Shown here: one piece after another, positions 33,346-44,476 of the stretch
Position numbering within the stretch: the first letter of the stretch is position 1
Layout: every line of letters begins with the position of its first letter
Assembly (NCBI GenBank): GCA_030144725.1
Contig: JASKMD010000021.1
Location: 3,741,528 to 3,805,527 of the forward strand
Length of the DNA stretch: 64,000 nt
Direction of reading: 5' to 3'
Source of the DNA: Haematococcus lacustris
Taxonomy: Eukaryota; Chlorophyta; Chlorophyceae; Chlamydomonadales; Haematococcaceae
The notes under the pieces: generated by a model
Database searches by the model: none
Seen by the model: the letters and a program-made list of their open reading frames with translations, nothing else
What the model was told of the DNA's origin: nothing
Made by a program: the position numbers and the translations under genes

Positions 33346-36300
33346 GAGCACTTGCGTTGAGCAAGTGTGCACCACAGCAGCCTCCCTCCCCCCGCAGCCC
33401 TGAGCCATCTCCATGAGCAGCAAGTAAGAGCAGATGCAAAAGCAGCAAGTAGGAGGCGCTTGGAGTGGCAGCCAGGACTTTCGGTGAGTGCACATGCTGT
33501 TAGGGTGTCAGCCCAGCCTGCCAAACTCTGGTCATGCATGTCCTGCCATGGGCTTGGTGGTTGCAAGCATGTCATGCATGTCCTTATTCATCTGCTTGCT
33601 GGCTGATGTTTGCTTGCAGTTGTCGATAGCTGGGGCATGACAAGAGTAGCATGGCTTGGTGATTGCAAGCAAGGCGGTAGCGGCATAGAGCAGCAAGCAA
33701 CAAGGAGCCAGCAAGGACCGTACCCTCCCCGTACCCCGTACCCTCCCCCATCCCACCACCACCACTTCCGAGTCTGCCACCCACCTACCCTCCTCCCCTC
33801 TCCTCTCCCCCACCACGCACCTAGCAGCCTATGGAGTAGCAGCCTGAGCTAGTAGCATAGAGCAGACAGCATGGAGCGGGCAGCATGGAGCGGGTGGTGC
33901 TGCCAGTGGTAATGGTGCTGCTGCTAGTGCTGCTGCTGTTGTTGTTGTTGCTGCTGCTGCTTGAGCTGCTGAGATACCTAGTATCAACCAACCCAGTTTG
34001 GGGACATGGTCACCTACAAGTCACCTCCTTCCCCCCCTCCCCTCACCCTCACCCCACAGCACACGCTGCAGCCCCTTCCCCTACCCCACCCAGCAGCCCT
34101 TGGCGTACCAGCTTGGAGAACAGGGATAGGTGCACCTAGCAGCAAGCTCTGTTGCTTATGGAGCATGGCCGGCTGCTTGTCTGGCTGCGGCACATGGTTG
34201 TTGTGTGCAAGGAGGCATGCGGTGAGCCTGAGCCGCATGGCGAGGCTGAGTCAGGGCAGCTGCAGCAGTCAGGGCGGTTGTTCAATATCAAACAACACAT
34301 GCAGCAGTACCAAGACATGTTAATCAAGGCTGAGGGCATGCACATGAGCTAGGAGGGCAGGGGCATGTGCACAACTTACCACTTGTAACACCCTTGTAAT
34401 CCCTGCTAACATGGTGGTCATGTGATGCTATTCAACCAACCGCTTATGTAATTCATAACCGTTAAGAGCTGACCTAACTAGACTACCAGAGCCACCTGGT
34501 CCCAACCTATGCATACCATGCATGTCACTAGCCGCGGTTGGTCACAACAGCTGTGGTACACTCTGATGTAAGCCAACACAGTTGGTGTGGTACACTGTGA
34601 TGTCAGCCAACACAACTACCGTAGTGACTGGGGCACACTGTGACACCACCCCGCCATACCACTAGCTCATTGCGCACCTACATACCTCGGCTATAACTCC
34701 CTGCAGCCATAAGGCAGGCCTGGCAGTGATCCACACCCAATGTGTCACAGGGTATGTAGCAGGTGGCTACCACGTTTGCAGCATTAGCGCATCACCGCGT
34801 GGTGGTGTTGTCCATACAAGGGGCATGTGGCGCACCACACCCTACCATATGGCTGGATGTGGTGAGCCTCCACTATAGGTACCGTCCGTAGTCCAACTGG
34901 CTGTGGCACATTGGGCGTGGATCACTGCCAGGCCTGCACTTGCTAAGCATGACCGTGATGCATACATGCAAAGGGGGTATGTAGCAGGTGGCTACCATGT
35001 TTGCAGCATTAGCGCATCACCGCGTGGTGGTGGTGTCCATACAAGGGGCATGTGGCGCACCACACCCTAGCATGTGGCTAGATCTGGTGAGCATCCACTA
35101 TATGTACCATCCGTGGTCCAGCTAGCTGTGACACATTGGGTGTGTATCACTGCCAGGCTTGCACTTGCTTAGCATGACCGTGATGCATACATGCAAAGGG
35201 GGTTTGTAGCAGGTGGCTACCACATTTGCGGCCTTAGTGCATCACCGTGTGGGCGTAGGTATCATATGAGATGAATCGTTTGAGAAGAGGATACACGGCT
35301 AATGACTACCACCGTTTTCTTCATTACATCTTGACCATTCACAGCTTACAAATCCAGTTGTGTGGCATGGAACTGAACGGAAGCTCAGGACAGCTTTTTG
35401 AAAGCTTTTGTACCATGCAACATACTTCTCAGATGGGCTCAAAGTTGATGCTGATTGCTAGACAGCTGATACAAGACTGCACTGCCACACACCTACAGCC
35501 TGCTGCTGCTGTCCATGCACTACAGCCTGCTGCTCTTGCTGCTGTTCATGTGCCGCAACACACCTACAGCCTGCTGCTCTTGCTGCTGCTCATGCACCGC
35601 AACACACCTACATCCTGCTGCTGCTGCTCATGCACTGCAACACATGCATTGCAGCCTGTTGTTGCTGCTCATGCACTAAAGCACACCTGCAGCCTGCTGC
35701 TACCTGCACTGCCACACACCTACAGCTTGCTGCTGCTGCTGCCCATGCACTGCTGCTCATGCACTACAACCTGTTGCTGCTGCTGCTGCTGCTCGTGCAC
35801 TACAGCACATGCACTACAGCCTGCTGCTGCTGCTGCTCATGCACTGTAACACATGCACTGCAGCCGGCAGGGCAGGGCAGGGCAAGGCAGGACTGGGAGG
35901 GGGTGGGGCAGGGCTGGGCAGGGCAGGGAGGGGCATCGCAAGAATGGGAAGGGGTTGGGCAGGGCTGGGAGGGGGTGGGGTAGGGCTGGGCAGGGAGGGG
36001 AGGGGAGGGGCAAAGCAAGGCTGGGAGGGGGTGGGGCAGGGCTGGGAGAGGGTGGGGCAGGGCTGGGAGGAGGTGGGGCAGGGCTGGGCAGGGAGGGGAG
36101 GGGCAATGCAAGGCTGGGAGGGGGTGGGGAAGGGCTGGGAGGGGGTGGGACAGGGCTGGGCAGGGAGGGGAGGGGCAACGCAAGGCTGGGATGGGGTGGG
36201 GCTGGGCTGGGCTGGGGTGGGGCAAGGCAGGGAGGGGGTGGGGCAGGATTATGCAGGGAGGGAAGGGGCAACGCAAGGCTGGGAGGGGGTCGGGCAGGGC

Positions 36301-37467
36301 TGGGCTGAGGCGGCGAGGGGCAACGCAAGGATGGGATGGGGCAGGGCTGGGCTGGGGTGGGGTGGGGCAGGGCTGAAAGGGTGTGGGGTGGGGCAGGGCA
36401 GGGCAGGGAGGGGAGGGGCAATGCAAGGCTGGGAGGGGTGGGGCAGGGCTGGGTATCGAACCATGAACATTAGCACATGTCGGAGGGCAGCGTTACCTGC
36501 CATGGAGACACCTCCACCAAACAAGGAGAAGTAGTGCCGCATGAGACCGACGTCATACCAAGTATGAACCTGGATTCGACTGCTAGGCCAACACTGCTAC
36601 ACTCCTTGCAGCCAGTCCAAACTGTTAGCGAAAAGCAATGATGAACATCGATGTACTCTATCCTCATGTCTCTCCACTTGCTGCAATGGTGACGGTCCCA
36701 GCTTGCTGCATGCTGCATGCTGTCTCCAGCTTGCTGCATGCCGTGCTGCATGCTGCTCCCAAGCTAAGTCAAGTTGCTCCTGCATGGCAGCCTGTAGGGC
36801 TGCTCTCTTGCTTGTGAGAAGCTGCTCATGTGCAGGAGCTGAGGCGACATAGTCAAAGTGACGCTGTGTCTCATTCTGACGGGCTGCAGCGTCCTTGTGG
36901 ATAGCCCACTTGACCCAAGACGGCCCAGGCTTCTGTTGGGGCTGGGGCTGGTCATAGAATGCATGCATATCAGGCATGTCTAGCTCAGCTGCTCCAGGTG
37001 CCCGCTGCCCCCTTGCCGCGACCCGTTGCCCAACACGCCCAGCACGCTTCTTGGCAGGTCGGGGCTGCTCTTGTGCTGACGGTGGATGGGATGCTTTCAA
37101 ATGCTGTCCGCCCTTCATTTTCAGGCCCAGATGAGCCATCGCCGCAGCGGGCTGAATTCCATCCGCGTTTACGGGCTGCTCGCCAGCTGCTGTTCCTGCT
37201 GATGTTTCTGATGTGGTGGCTGGGCTTGTCGCATCCAGCGTGGTGGCAATTGATGCTGCCAGCGCTGCGGCCCACGCTGCACAACCTAGCAATAGCACTG
37301 TAAGCATTCTTAGCACGCGTGCAGTGCGAGCGCACAGGTACGCAGAGGTGCCCAGAGAGGTGGCGCAGTACAGCGGGCGGGATGCGGTTGGGCGGTTGGA
37401 AGGTCCCCCTGTAACAGTATAGTGGCCTCCCCCCCACAGGGGGAGGTCCTCATGGGAGACCTGATTG
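33346..37467. repeat. Large dispersed repeat, copy 2
   Basis: Second copy of the element described at 1-4710, with the same internal order: polypyrimidine region, 227-bp tandem units (34770-35260), CTG minisatellite (35480-35870), G-rich minisatellite (35870-36460), minus-strand ORF. Ends at gggagacctgattg (37467), exactly as copy 1. Substitutions and small indels throughout show the copies are not products of a very recent event. Confidence 0.9.
36597..37307 (-). CDS. Hypothetical protein of the dispersed repeat (intact copy)
   Basis: About 236 codons from ATG at 37307. It starts MLTVLLLGCAAWAAALAA, a good signal-peptide or membrane-anchor profile. A Thr/Ala/Ser stretch, a basic motif AKKRAGRVGQR, the acidic patch ELDMPDMHAF and an amphipathic Gln/Ala/His-rich tail follow. 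The frame is open further upstream to the element boundary. The counterpart at 3815-4559 is frame-broken. I recognise no family, and a role in mobility is unproven. It could be a spurious frame in GC-rich DNA. Confidence 0.35.
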   Translation of the reverse strand: MLTVLLLGCAAWAAALAASIATTLDATSPATTSETSAGTAAGEQPVNADGIQPAAAMAHLGLKMKGGQHLKASHPPSAQEQPRPAKKRAGRVGQRVAARGQRAPGAAELDMPDMHAFYDQPQPQQKPGPSWVKWAIHKDAAARQNETQRHFDYVASAPAHEQLLTSKRAALQAAMQEQLDLAWEQHAARHAASWRQHAACSKLGPSPLQQVERHEDRVHRCSSLLFANSLDWLQGV

Positions 37468-38090
37468 ACGCTTGGTCTTGATACGAGTCGTTTTTTGATG
37501 CCGTTCTGGTCACGACACGGCAATGCACCCAGCGACACTATGCAGGCAGAAGTGGCCAGTGAGACGCAGTCCCAGGGTAGCAAAACGGGTATGTTAAAGA
37601 TTTGTTACGTAGTAGATAATGGGTCACCCCCGCCATTGGCTGCACCCCCATGGCTCAAGAGATAACTTTCTTACTCATTTCTGCACGGATGAGACCGCCG
37701 ATTGGGGCGATGGGCTGCTTGTAGCCTGACGACTGTGCTTCCAGTCCTAACGGTTTGCCGGGTGGCTGGCTCCCAACATGCGACGTGTTATTGGGCTTCG
37801 CAGACACTCCTAGCAACTACTTTAGGCAGCCTGGACCCAGCGCGGAGTGAATTCGCATCGTGACTGGACATTGCAAGTTTTCAGGTCGGCACGCAACAGT
37901 GTTGCAACGTCACAGCACGCATTGAGACTCTTTCCCTAGCTAGGGACGTGACTGCGACGGCGGATTGCTGGCAGGTGCAAGCCGTCGAATTACAGGTTGC
38001 ACAAGATGCTTAACGCATTGGTGCCTGTGGCTCCCAAGCAACCACGAGCTCCAAAAATGGGTCAATGCGGTTCAGTAATTGTGCTGATAG
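37468..38090. other. Unique region between dispersed repeat and hAT element
   Basis: No gene, RNA or repeat recognised. Less GC-rich than its surroundings. Its right end supplies the left target duplication of the hAT element. Confidence 0.5.
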
Positions 38091-38266
38091 CAGTGATGCA
38101 GAATTACATGTATTTTTACGTAATTACATGTAATTACACGCGTAATTCTGTAACTTTGTAACTTTGTAATTACATGGTTGTCCGCAGGGAAATCGTGTAA
38201 TTACATCCAGTCGTGTAATTACGTAATTACAGACTCGCGCAGCAGGCCGCCGGCTGTCGTCCCAAC

Positions 38267-39692
38267 ATGTCGGAGGCTCCACAGCACGCTAAAAGGCGTA
38301 TGGCCTCCGGGCTGAGAGGCACATCGCTTCCTCCGCCCCTATTGCCCAATGGACTCGGAGGCTCGTCCTTGAAGAAGCACAAGACTCAGCACAAGACTCA
38401 GCACAAGTCGGCTTGGGTGATGGAACAGCTGACGGCCGTCACAGCACCGACGAGCGACCCCGACGAGACTGACGGCGCTGTTAACTTCGTTCTGCGCTAT
38501 ATGTGCAATCACTGCCAGGATAACTTGGCGGGCAGTAACAAGGACCGTCTCAAGAGACATCTCTTGCGATGCAGCAAGTTCCTAGCCAGCACGCAGGCAA
38601 TGAACATCGCCAAGACCTTCTCTGAAATCGCGGCAGCCATTGAAGAGTACAAGCAAGAAAACAAGGAGGTCGCCGAGCTGCAGCAAGACGCTGGGAGGCA
38701 TGGTGGGCACTGAACAGCTGCTTGGTGGAGCTGATGGTCCCCGTGGCTCAGCTGTTGACAGCCATTCAAGCGGATCACGCCAACCTTGCTGACGTGCACT
38801 ACGGCCTGGCCATAGTGGATAAGTGGTTTGGTGATGCCACGAGGTGAGACACCACCACCACTACCACCACCACCACTACCTCCACCACCCCACCCCACCA
38901 CCACCCGCCCTGACCTGACCCCACCACACCACACCACACCACACCACACCACACCACACCACACCACACCACACCACACCACACCACACCACACCACACC
39001 ACACCACACCACACCACACCACACCACACCACACCACACCACACCACATGTACCTCTCTTTGATCATGTTCAGGAACGTGCCCGTGGAGTTTGTGGATGA
39101 GGTGATGGAGCTCGAGCAAGTGTTCAGCAAGCGCATGGACTACGGGCACCATGTCGCTCTCTACCTGGCTGCCGTGCTAGACCCCAGGTACCGCCACAAG
39201 CCTCACAACCTCACCGTTGAGGAGGTGTTGGCTGCAGAGGAGCTGGCTGCTAAGCTAGCAAGCGCGGATGGCAAGGGCAAGGATGCTGCTGGCAATGCAG
39301 CGCGCCTAGAGCTCCTAGACACCTGGCTGGAGCCTGACTACGCTGTCGGCATGGGGCTCACGATGGACAGGTTTGCACCGGACCTGACAGTGGACCCAGT
39401 GGCCTGGTGGCGCAGGTATGGCAAGAAGCTGCCACACCTACAAGTCGTGGCGCAGCGCGTGCTCAGCATCCCCGCCACCTCAGCTGCCACCGAGCGCTTG
39501 TTCAGTGCCTTCAAGTTCATCTGGAGCGACCGGCGCTCTCGCTTGTTGCTAGGGCGCATGTGGATCATGTCCTATGTGTTCTTCAACACACGGGTCATGA
39601 CTCGCAAGGAGCACCACGCATCAGATGAGGCGCAAGAGGAGTGGGAGAGCTATATGGCAGCCCAGGTAGTGCTTGATGCCCCTCAGCTGTAG
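38267..39692 (+). pseudogene. hAT transposase remnant (BED finger plus dimerisation domain)
   Basis: The first part (ATG 38267 to about 38697) has a basic N-terminus and a BED-type finger, CNHCQDNLAGSNKDRLKRH followed by a Cys. The next conserved block starts at 38698 in a different frame (AWWALNSCLVELMVPV). It is spliced at GTGAGA (38844) to an exon at 39074-39692 that contains LAAVLDPRYR and the hAT C-terminal signature WWRRYGK ... ATSAATERLFSAFKF ... DRRSRL. Usual hAT transposases are 600-800 residues with a catalytic DDE domain between these parts. Here several hundred residues are missing at about 38690-38700, so the protein should be inactive. Confidence 0.85.
38915..39048. repeat. (CCACA)n satellite in the hAT intron
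   Basis: About 26 units of ccaca (read caccacac) within the single intron of the hAT transposase, which spans 38844-39073. Confidence 0.95.
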
Positions 39693-39697
39693 CAGCT

Positions 39698-39940
39698 CAG
39701 CCCAGCCCAGCCCAGCCCAGCCCAGCCCAGCCCAGCCCAGCCCAGCCCAGCCCAGCCCAGCCCAGCCCAGCCCAGCCCAGCCCAGCCCAGCCCAGCCCAG
39801 CCCAGCCCAGCCCAGCCCAGCCCAGCCCAGCCCAGCCCAGCCCAGCCCAGCCCAGCCCAGCCCAGCCCAGCCCAGCCCAGCCCAGCCCAGCCCAGCCCAG
39901 CCCTAGCCCTAGCCCTAGCCCTAGCCCTAGCCCTAGCCTA
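39698..39940. repeat. (CCCAG)n then (CCCTAG)n satellite in the hAT 3' region
   Basis: About 41 CCCAG units to 39902, then six CCCTAG hexamers, then gtgtg-rich DNA. It lies just 3' of the transposase stop codon, inside the element. Confidence 0.95.
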
Positions 39941-40083
39941 GTGTGGTGTGGTGTGGTGTGGTGTTGATTTGTGTCGACTTGGTGTTGTGTTGACTTGGTG
40001 TTGTGGTCACTTGGTGTTGTGGTGTGGTGTTGTGTGATAGATGACTAGTGTTGACTTGTGTAGGTGACTTGTGCCCCGTTGTA

Positions 40084-40200
40084 GAGGGTCGGTAGGACCC
40101 TGCACCGGGTCGGTAGGACCCTCCACAGGGTCAGTAGGACCCTGCACAGGGTCTGTAGGACCCTGCACAAGGTCAGTATTGGTAGGACCCTGTAGAGGGT
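40084..40200. repeat. Array of short hairpin-forming repeats
   Basis: About five units of the form agggtc-(g/a)gtag-gaccct with gcac spacers. Each unit is an inverted repeat able to fold into a small stem-loop with a 6-bp stem. Located inside the hAT element near its 3' end. Confidence 0.8.
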
Positions 40201-40432
40201 CGGCATGTCCGTATATCGAGGTTCTGAGTGTCATTAGAGGTTGTCTAAAGATAACCATCTTAAGTCTCACAATGTCGGCTGAAGAAAACGAACCAGTGAG
40301 GAGAAAAACTGGTTGTAATTCCCTGTAATTACATGTAATTTACATGTAATTACATGTAAATTACATGTAATTACACGGCGTAAGTAAGTAAGTAACTTTG
40401 TAACTTTGTAATGCCGCATCACTGGCTGATAT

Positions 40433-41504
40433 GTGTGTTTGCCGCTATGCAGGCTAGTGAAGGCCATGGTTGGCAAGAAAAGGGGAGTGAAGGCTAACTG
40501 TGCCAATGTGCAGAAAGCGAGGGAGGTTATGGCACAGCGGAAGGCTGCAGAGGCTGCTGGTCCCATTGAGTTTATGGCGCAAGCAGGGGCTATTGCTGCT
40601 GAGGCTGAGGCCCAGGCTGATGCTGGTGCTGATGAGGCTGATGCGCAGTTGCACCAGCTACAGGCAGACCCGCAGCACAGTGAGCAGCAGCTTGCTCACA
40701 ACCAGCGCATGCAGCATCTACAGCAACAACTCTACTGCAATGGGAGCAGCAGTTAACTGAGCGGCAGCACCAGCTGGAGCAGCAGCAGGCGGACCTTAGC
40801 CGGAGGGAGCAAGATCTTACTGAGCGGCAGCACCAGCTGCAGCAGCAGCAGGCAGACCTGGATTCCAGGGAGCAGCAGCAAGCTCGCATCCAGACATTGC
40901 CACAGCAGCTTCACAGTTTACAGCAAGATCTCAAGGCCCAACAGGAGGCAGACCTGCTACTGATGCAACAACAGGTGGAGAAGCAGCATTTGGCTTATTT
41001 GCAGGCTATCAGCAACAACCACCCCCTCCCAGACCCTTCTCCATGCTCTCGCGCAAAGTTGGCAAGCCCACTTCAAGGGTGAGTTGTGTGGTGCCACAGC
41101 AACTGCCAATCAAGTGCCACAGCAACTGCCAATCACTGAGCCATTCTGGGATGCATGTGTGCATGTGCAGGCATCATAGTGTGGCCCATGCATTGCGCAT
41201 CCCTGGGCTGCCCTACTCAGCTGTGGTGGGTGCCCACCAAAGCCGGTCGCCCATGTTTCAAGACACTGTGAAGGAGGTGAGGGAAGACGAAGAGTGTTAT
41301 GCATTGTTGATGTTGTACCATTCCGATTTGCTGCATGATGAGGTGTGCTTTGGCAAACTGACCAACAAACACTGTGAACGATATCGCATGCACATGGGGT
41401 GGAAGAGGGAAGAGGGACGTCGGGAATTGCGTCGTTGGGTGCTGAGAGAGCTGCAAAGTGAGCAGCTGGAGGCTGAATATGAGGCGGACAATGGATGTGG
41501 CTAA
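40433..41504 (+). CDS. Unrecognised coiled-coil protein, probable frameshift
   Basis: An acceptor at 40452 (ctatgcag) opens a frame reading LVKAMVGKKRGVKANC, followed by an Ala/Glu-rich helix. Near 40735 the frame ends in a stop. The adjacent frame continues a long Gln/Glu heptad coiled coil (units like LTERQHQLEQQQADL, twice) to a donor at 41080 (AAGG/GTGAGT). Splicing to an acceptor at 41170 keeps phase and gives a last exon (HHSVAHALRIPGLPYSA ... RRELRRWVLRELQ) ending at 41504. So either a 1-bp indel or a missed intron lies near 40735. No family recognised. The hAT element ends 8 bp upstream of this region, so 5' exons may lie left of it or be lost. TGTAA occurs at 41525 and 41572. Confidence 0.55.
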
Positions 41505-42124
41505 TGTGGACAATCTATGTGGGTGTAAGGTGCATGGGGAGTATGAGGCTGACGGTTGATGTGGCTGGGTGTAAGGTGCACGAAGAGTTAACCTGTAGAA
41601 TCAAAAACGGCTTACACTGATCGGCAGCGTACTAATGGCCGAAACTTCGATTGGATGCATGGTGCAAGAGAGTCAACTTTTCAGCAGCACAGACGGCCCA
41701 CTCAGGAGAGCATCGCGTTTTCGGTCAAGGGACACGTTAGAACTCCTCACAAAGAATCGATCAAGCTTGTCAGCCCAGCATCTGACGTCCTGGTTGGAAA
41801 GTTACGAGGACAATAAAAAAGCCCACATTTCGTGAAATCTGACATGGGGTCGCGAGACGCAAAAAAAAGTGTGCGCGGCCATGCAACTGAGCCACTGAGC
41901 GCGATAGCTGCTCGCTGATCCCAGCCCCACTAAGCAGCCCATTCCCGACACATCGCGACCCCAACTTCCAACACCCCCGCCCGCCCCGGCACAGGTGCAT
42001 ATCAGCCCGAGCAGCCCGCTAGCCTCGCGCTCGTGAGCTGCACAGCCCTGCGCAAGAATCACTGAAAAACTCTTACAGATCAGTCGGATAGTTATCAGGG
42101 GTGCAGCCAATGGCGGGGGTGACC
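41505..42124. other. Non-coding region downstream of the coiled-coil gene
   Basis: A short imperfect duplication (gggtgtaaggtgca) at 41515-41580 includes TGTAA motifs. Otherwise nothing recognised. Confidence 0.45.
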
Positions 42125-42314
42125 AATGGTGTCGCGGGTCGTTTTAGGTGGTTTAAACTGCGAGGCCGAGGCCCTGGAGCGTAACAGCTCGAGACCGAAG
42201 CCAGCGGCCGCGGAGCGTAGCGACGCGGCCGCTGGCTGAGGTCGAGAGCTGTCCCGCGCCAGGGCCGAGACCGAGCCTTTTTCAACCACCTGAAACGACC
42301 CAGGCGACTCCATT
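42125..42314. repeat. Long imperfect palindrome (foldback element)
   Basis: The left arm from aatggtgtcgcgggtcgttt pairs with the right arm ending aaacgacccaggcgactccatt. The arms are about 90 bp, with mismatches, and the centre at about 42215 is rich in gcggccgcg. Such a structure would form a very stable hairpin. It resembles a foldback/MITE-like element or a palindromic repeat of the sort found in chlorophycean organelle DNA. Confidence 0.75.
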
Positions 42315-42320
42315 ATCTAG

Positions 42321-42443
42321 TGTAATTGAGTTTTACGTAGGCGAAGCTCTATTGGCGCGGCGAAGCCGCGCAATGTGATGCTCCTTGTGACCTGCGATGG
42401 TGTTGGCCGGCTGTTACGTGTTCGTTCCGTAAACTCAATTACA
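42321..42443. mobile_element. Small inverted-repeat element (MITE-like), 123 bp
   Basis: Ends are tgtaattgagttttacg and its near-perfect reverse complement cgtaaactcaattaca, with an internal ggcgcggcgaagccgcgc palindrome. No coding capacity. A target duplication was not clear, so family assignment is open. Confidence 0.6.
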
Positions 42444-43284
42444 GCGCGTTAAAGAACCAAAACATCAGGATGTTAAATTAACCGGTCGTGCTCTACCTGG
42501 CGGGCTGAAATGTGATTGTACTTCCTGCTCGATGCCAGGCGCAGTTCTCTTATAGATGCAGCTACACACTACTAGTACAATCAGCAGTGAGCAGTTGAGG
42601 TGTGTCCGCGTTCGCTTGCGCCGGCATGGTCTCAAACACCAGAACAAACGCGCCGCTTGCCGGTAGACGCGCACTGATTCGCAGCTACCAATATGGTAAT
42701 CGCTACCGTTAAACGGTACAGCATATGAAGATTACCAACCCCATGTTGGGGCCAGCTGAGTGACACACCGTAATCCGGTTAATTGTACCGTCATGTTTAC
42801 TTCTAGGCGCTAGGGCGTGTAGAAACAACACATCAGGCTGGACACCAACCCGTTATACCGCTGGTTTAGAGCATGGTGTACCCGCAATGCTGGAAGCACA
42901 CCGCCTACGGGCTTGGTGGGTTTGCTGCAGTCAGGCTACGCCTGGTCACCTGCAGTTAAGCTGGTGTCGTGTTGTGGCAGCCGTGATAAGCCAGGGATGC
43001 AGCAATCTCGTGTAATAGGTGCAATGCCATTCACCAGGTCTTAATCAATGAATTGCTGACATGAACCTCATTGTGTGAGGCAGTGTCTTAAGCATATGCA
43101 TGAAGCTGATCTCTCATGTAACACACCCTAAGCACCTGACAGGTCCATACCCACCCTGCACCCCTGCACTCATACAACGTCCTGCAACTGAAAGGCCCTG
43201 ACAAGGGAACACGGATGCTCATACCTAGCTACAACTGATTCAAGGGAGCTTGAGGGTGTGGGGGTCATCTCCCAACTGCAAATG
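42444..43284. other. Region downstream of the SFT2-like gene
   Basis: No gene, RNA or repeat recognised in about 0.8 kb. It should include the 3' untranslated region of the minus-strand SFT2-like gene at its right end. Confidence 0.45.
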
Positions 43285-44377
43285 TCACTTGAGCAGCATG
43301 CGTTGCACATTGCCGAAGCATGACATGACAGCCTGGCCAAAAAGGCCAAGCAGCAACTTCACTCCCTGCGTGCCGCCAGGGAAGTAGCTCATGAGGTAGT
43401 ACAGCAGAGTCACCACCTGCGAGGGAGCAGCCAGCAGGTAATCTGTCGGGAAAGGTGCTACTGTTCGCCTTGTGCTACGCAGCAGCTCCGTCCCTTACCT
43501 GCAAGCCTGAGCAGATGACGCACAACAGGTAGCTGTGCATTACCAACGCCACGTACAAAGTTGCTACAATACTGCCCATGTACGCTGCAGTCGGGTTACA
43601 CCAAGGACATGTGCTGGTCGATGGAACACCTCTAGAAGTACATGATGCGCCCCCCTCCTAAAAGCCTAGAGCTGCCCCGCAGCTGTCACTCGGCTCCCGC
43701 ACAAAATGCTGCTGCTGCCACACAGAGTGCTGTCATTGTGATCCTGCCCGCCCCTGCTTGAGTCAACCATTGCCATGGCTGACGCACCGCAGCTGAACAA
43801 GAGGCGCTCCTGGCTCATCATGTGTTTGAGCTGCTGCCGCCACCCTCGCAGCTGAGCAAACCCAACCATGATGGATGTGCAACCAAGTGTAAAGCTCAAG
43901 GCAAACTTTGACGGAGACAGGATGATGACTGGCAAGAACAGCATGAAGGCAAGCAGAAGGAACACCCCCCCCGCTGCAAGGAAGGCGAAGAAGTAGATGA
44001 GCTGCTGACTTGATGGGATGCTGTAGGAGGCAGTGCAAAACAAAGCTTACGTCGTAAAAAAACACCGTGCTCCTTGTCATTGAAGCTGCTACTAAGCATC
44101 GTCTACGCCCGCACGGGACTGACCTATACCTGAAGCTCTCTGTGGTGGGCAGATTTGCCATCCCGCTCGTGACCCGACTTGAGACAGATGCGAACGAGGT
44201 TTGAAGGAAGTTGCCGACATTGCTGCTTGTTTTGTCTACAGACTGAAACAGATTAGACTCGGATGTGCTGGGCGCAGCTGCTTCCACATCGTGTGTTCGG
44301 GAATAAGTTTGCCAATCTGCCAGCAGGGACGTAGACTCCGCTTGCGAAGCTTGGGAGTTGCCAAACAGCCTAAACAT
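43285..44377 (-). CDS. SFT2-family vesicle transport membrane protein
   Basis: Four exons in order: 44377-44130, 44020-43788, 43584-43499, 43416-43285; phases agree, 232 residues. A soluble N-terminus of about 85 residues starts MFRLFGNSQAS. The SFT2 membrane domain follows: IYFFAFLAAGGVFLLLAFM (TM1), PVIILSPSKFALSFTLG and CTSIMVGFAQLRGW (TM2), the conserved HMMSQERLLFS loop, MGSIVATLYVALVMHSYL (TM3) and VVTLLYYLMSYFPGG (TM4). Loop motif KFALSFTLG, the RG pair and YFPGG are family hallmarks. SFT2 proteins act with GOT1-type proteins in retrograde endosome-to-Golgi vesicle fusion. The first frame is also open a few codons upstream without an ATG, so the ATG at 44377 is preferred. Confidence 0.9.
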
Positions 44378-44460
44378 GAGCCCAGACACCAACTCCTTGC
44401 TGGGCTATTTTTATAGAAAACCCATACCACGAACACCATTCACCCACGCCATAAATGTCA

Positions 44461-44476
44461 ACGCCTTAGCCGCCAG
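44461..44476. repeat. 16-bp direct repeat, left of Fanzor segment
   Basis: acgccttagccgccag, repeated exactly at 47821-47836. The two copies bracket the Fanzor-like gene and are followed by similar bases (aagcaa / cagcgaa). Possibly a target duplication or part of a terminal sequence. Confidence 0.7.

Larger units (their letters stand above)
38091..40424 (+). mobile_element. hAT-superfamily DNA transposon, internally deleted
   Basis: 2,334 bp bounded by terminal inverted repeats: cagtgatgcagaattaca on the left, and the right end reads cagtgatgcggcattaca on the minus strand. 8-bp duplications flank it: gctgatag (38083-38090) and gctgatat (40425-40432), 7 of 8 matching. Subterminal zones at 38100-38235 and 40315-40415 are AT-rich with many aattacatgtaatt palindromes and the word gtaactttgtaactttgtaa. 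The coding region keeps the BED finger and the C-terminal dimerisation domain but lacks most of the catalytic core. Confidence 0.92.

Noticed and set aside
31889..33495. Very long open frames on both strands (up to about 500 codons) over the CCAGA/CCCCT satellites
   Set aside because: They consist almost entirely of pentapeptide repeats dictated by the 5-bp unit, are open in several frames at once and have no domain.
39903..39940. (CCCTAG)n as a telomere
   Set aside because: Only six units, internal to a hAT element, continuing a CCCAG satellite; not a known telomere unit.
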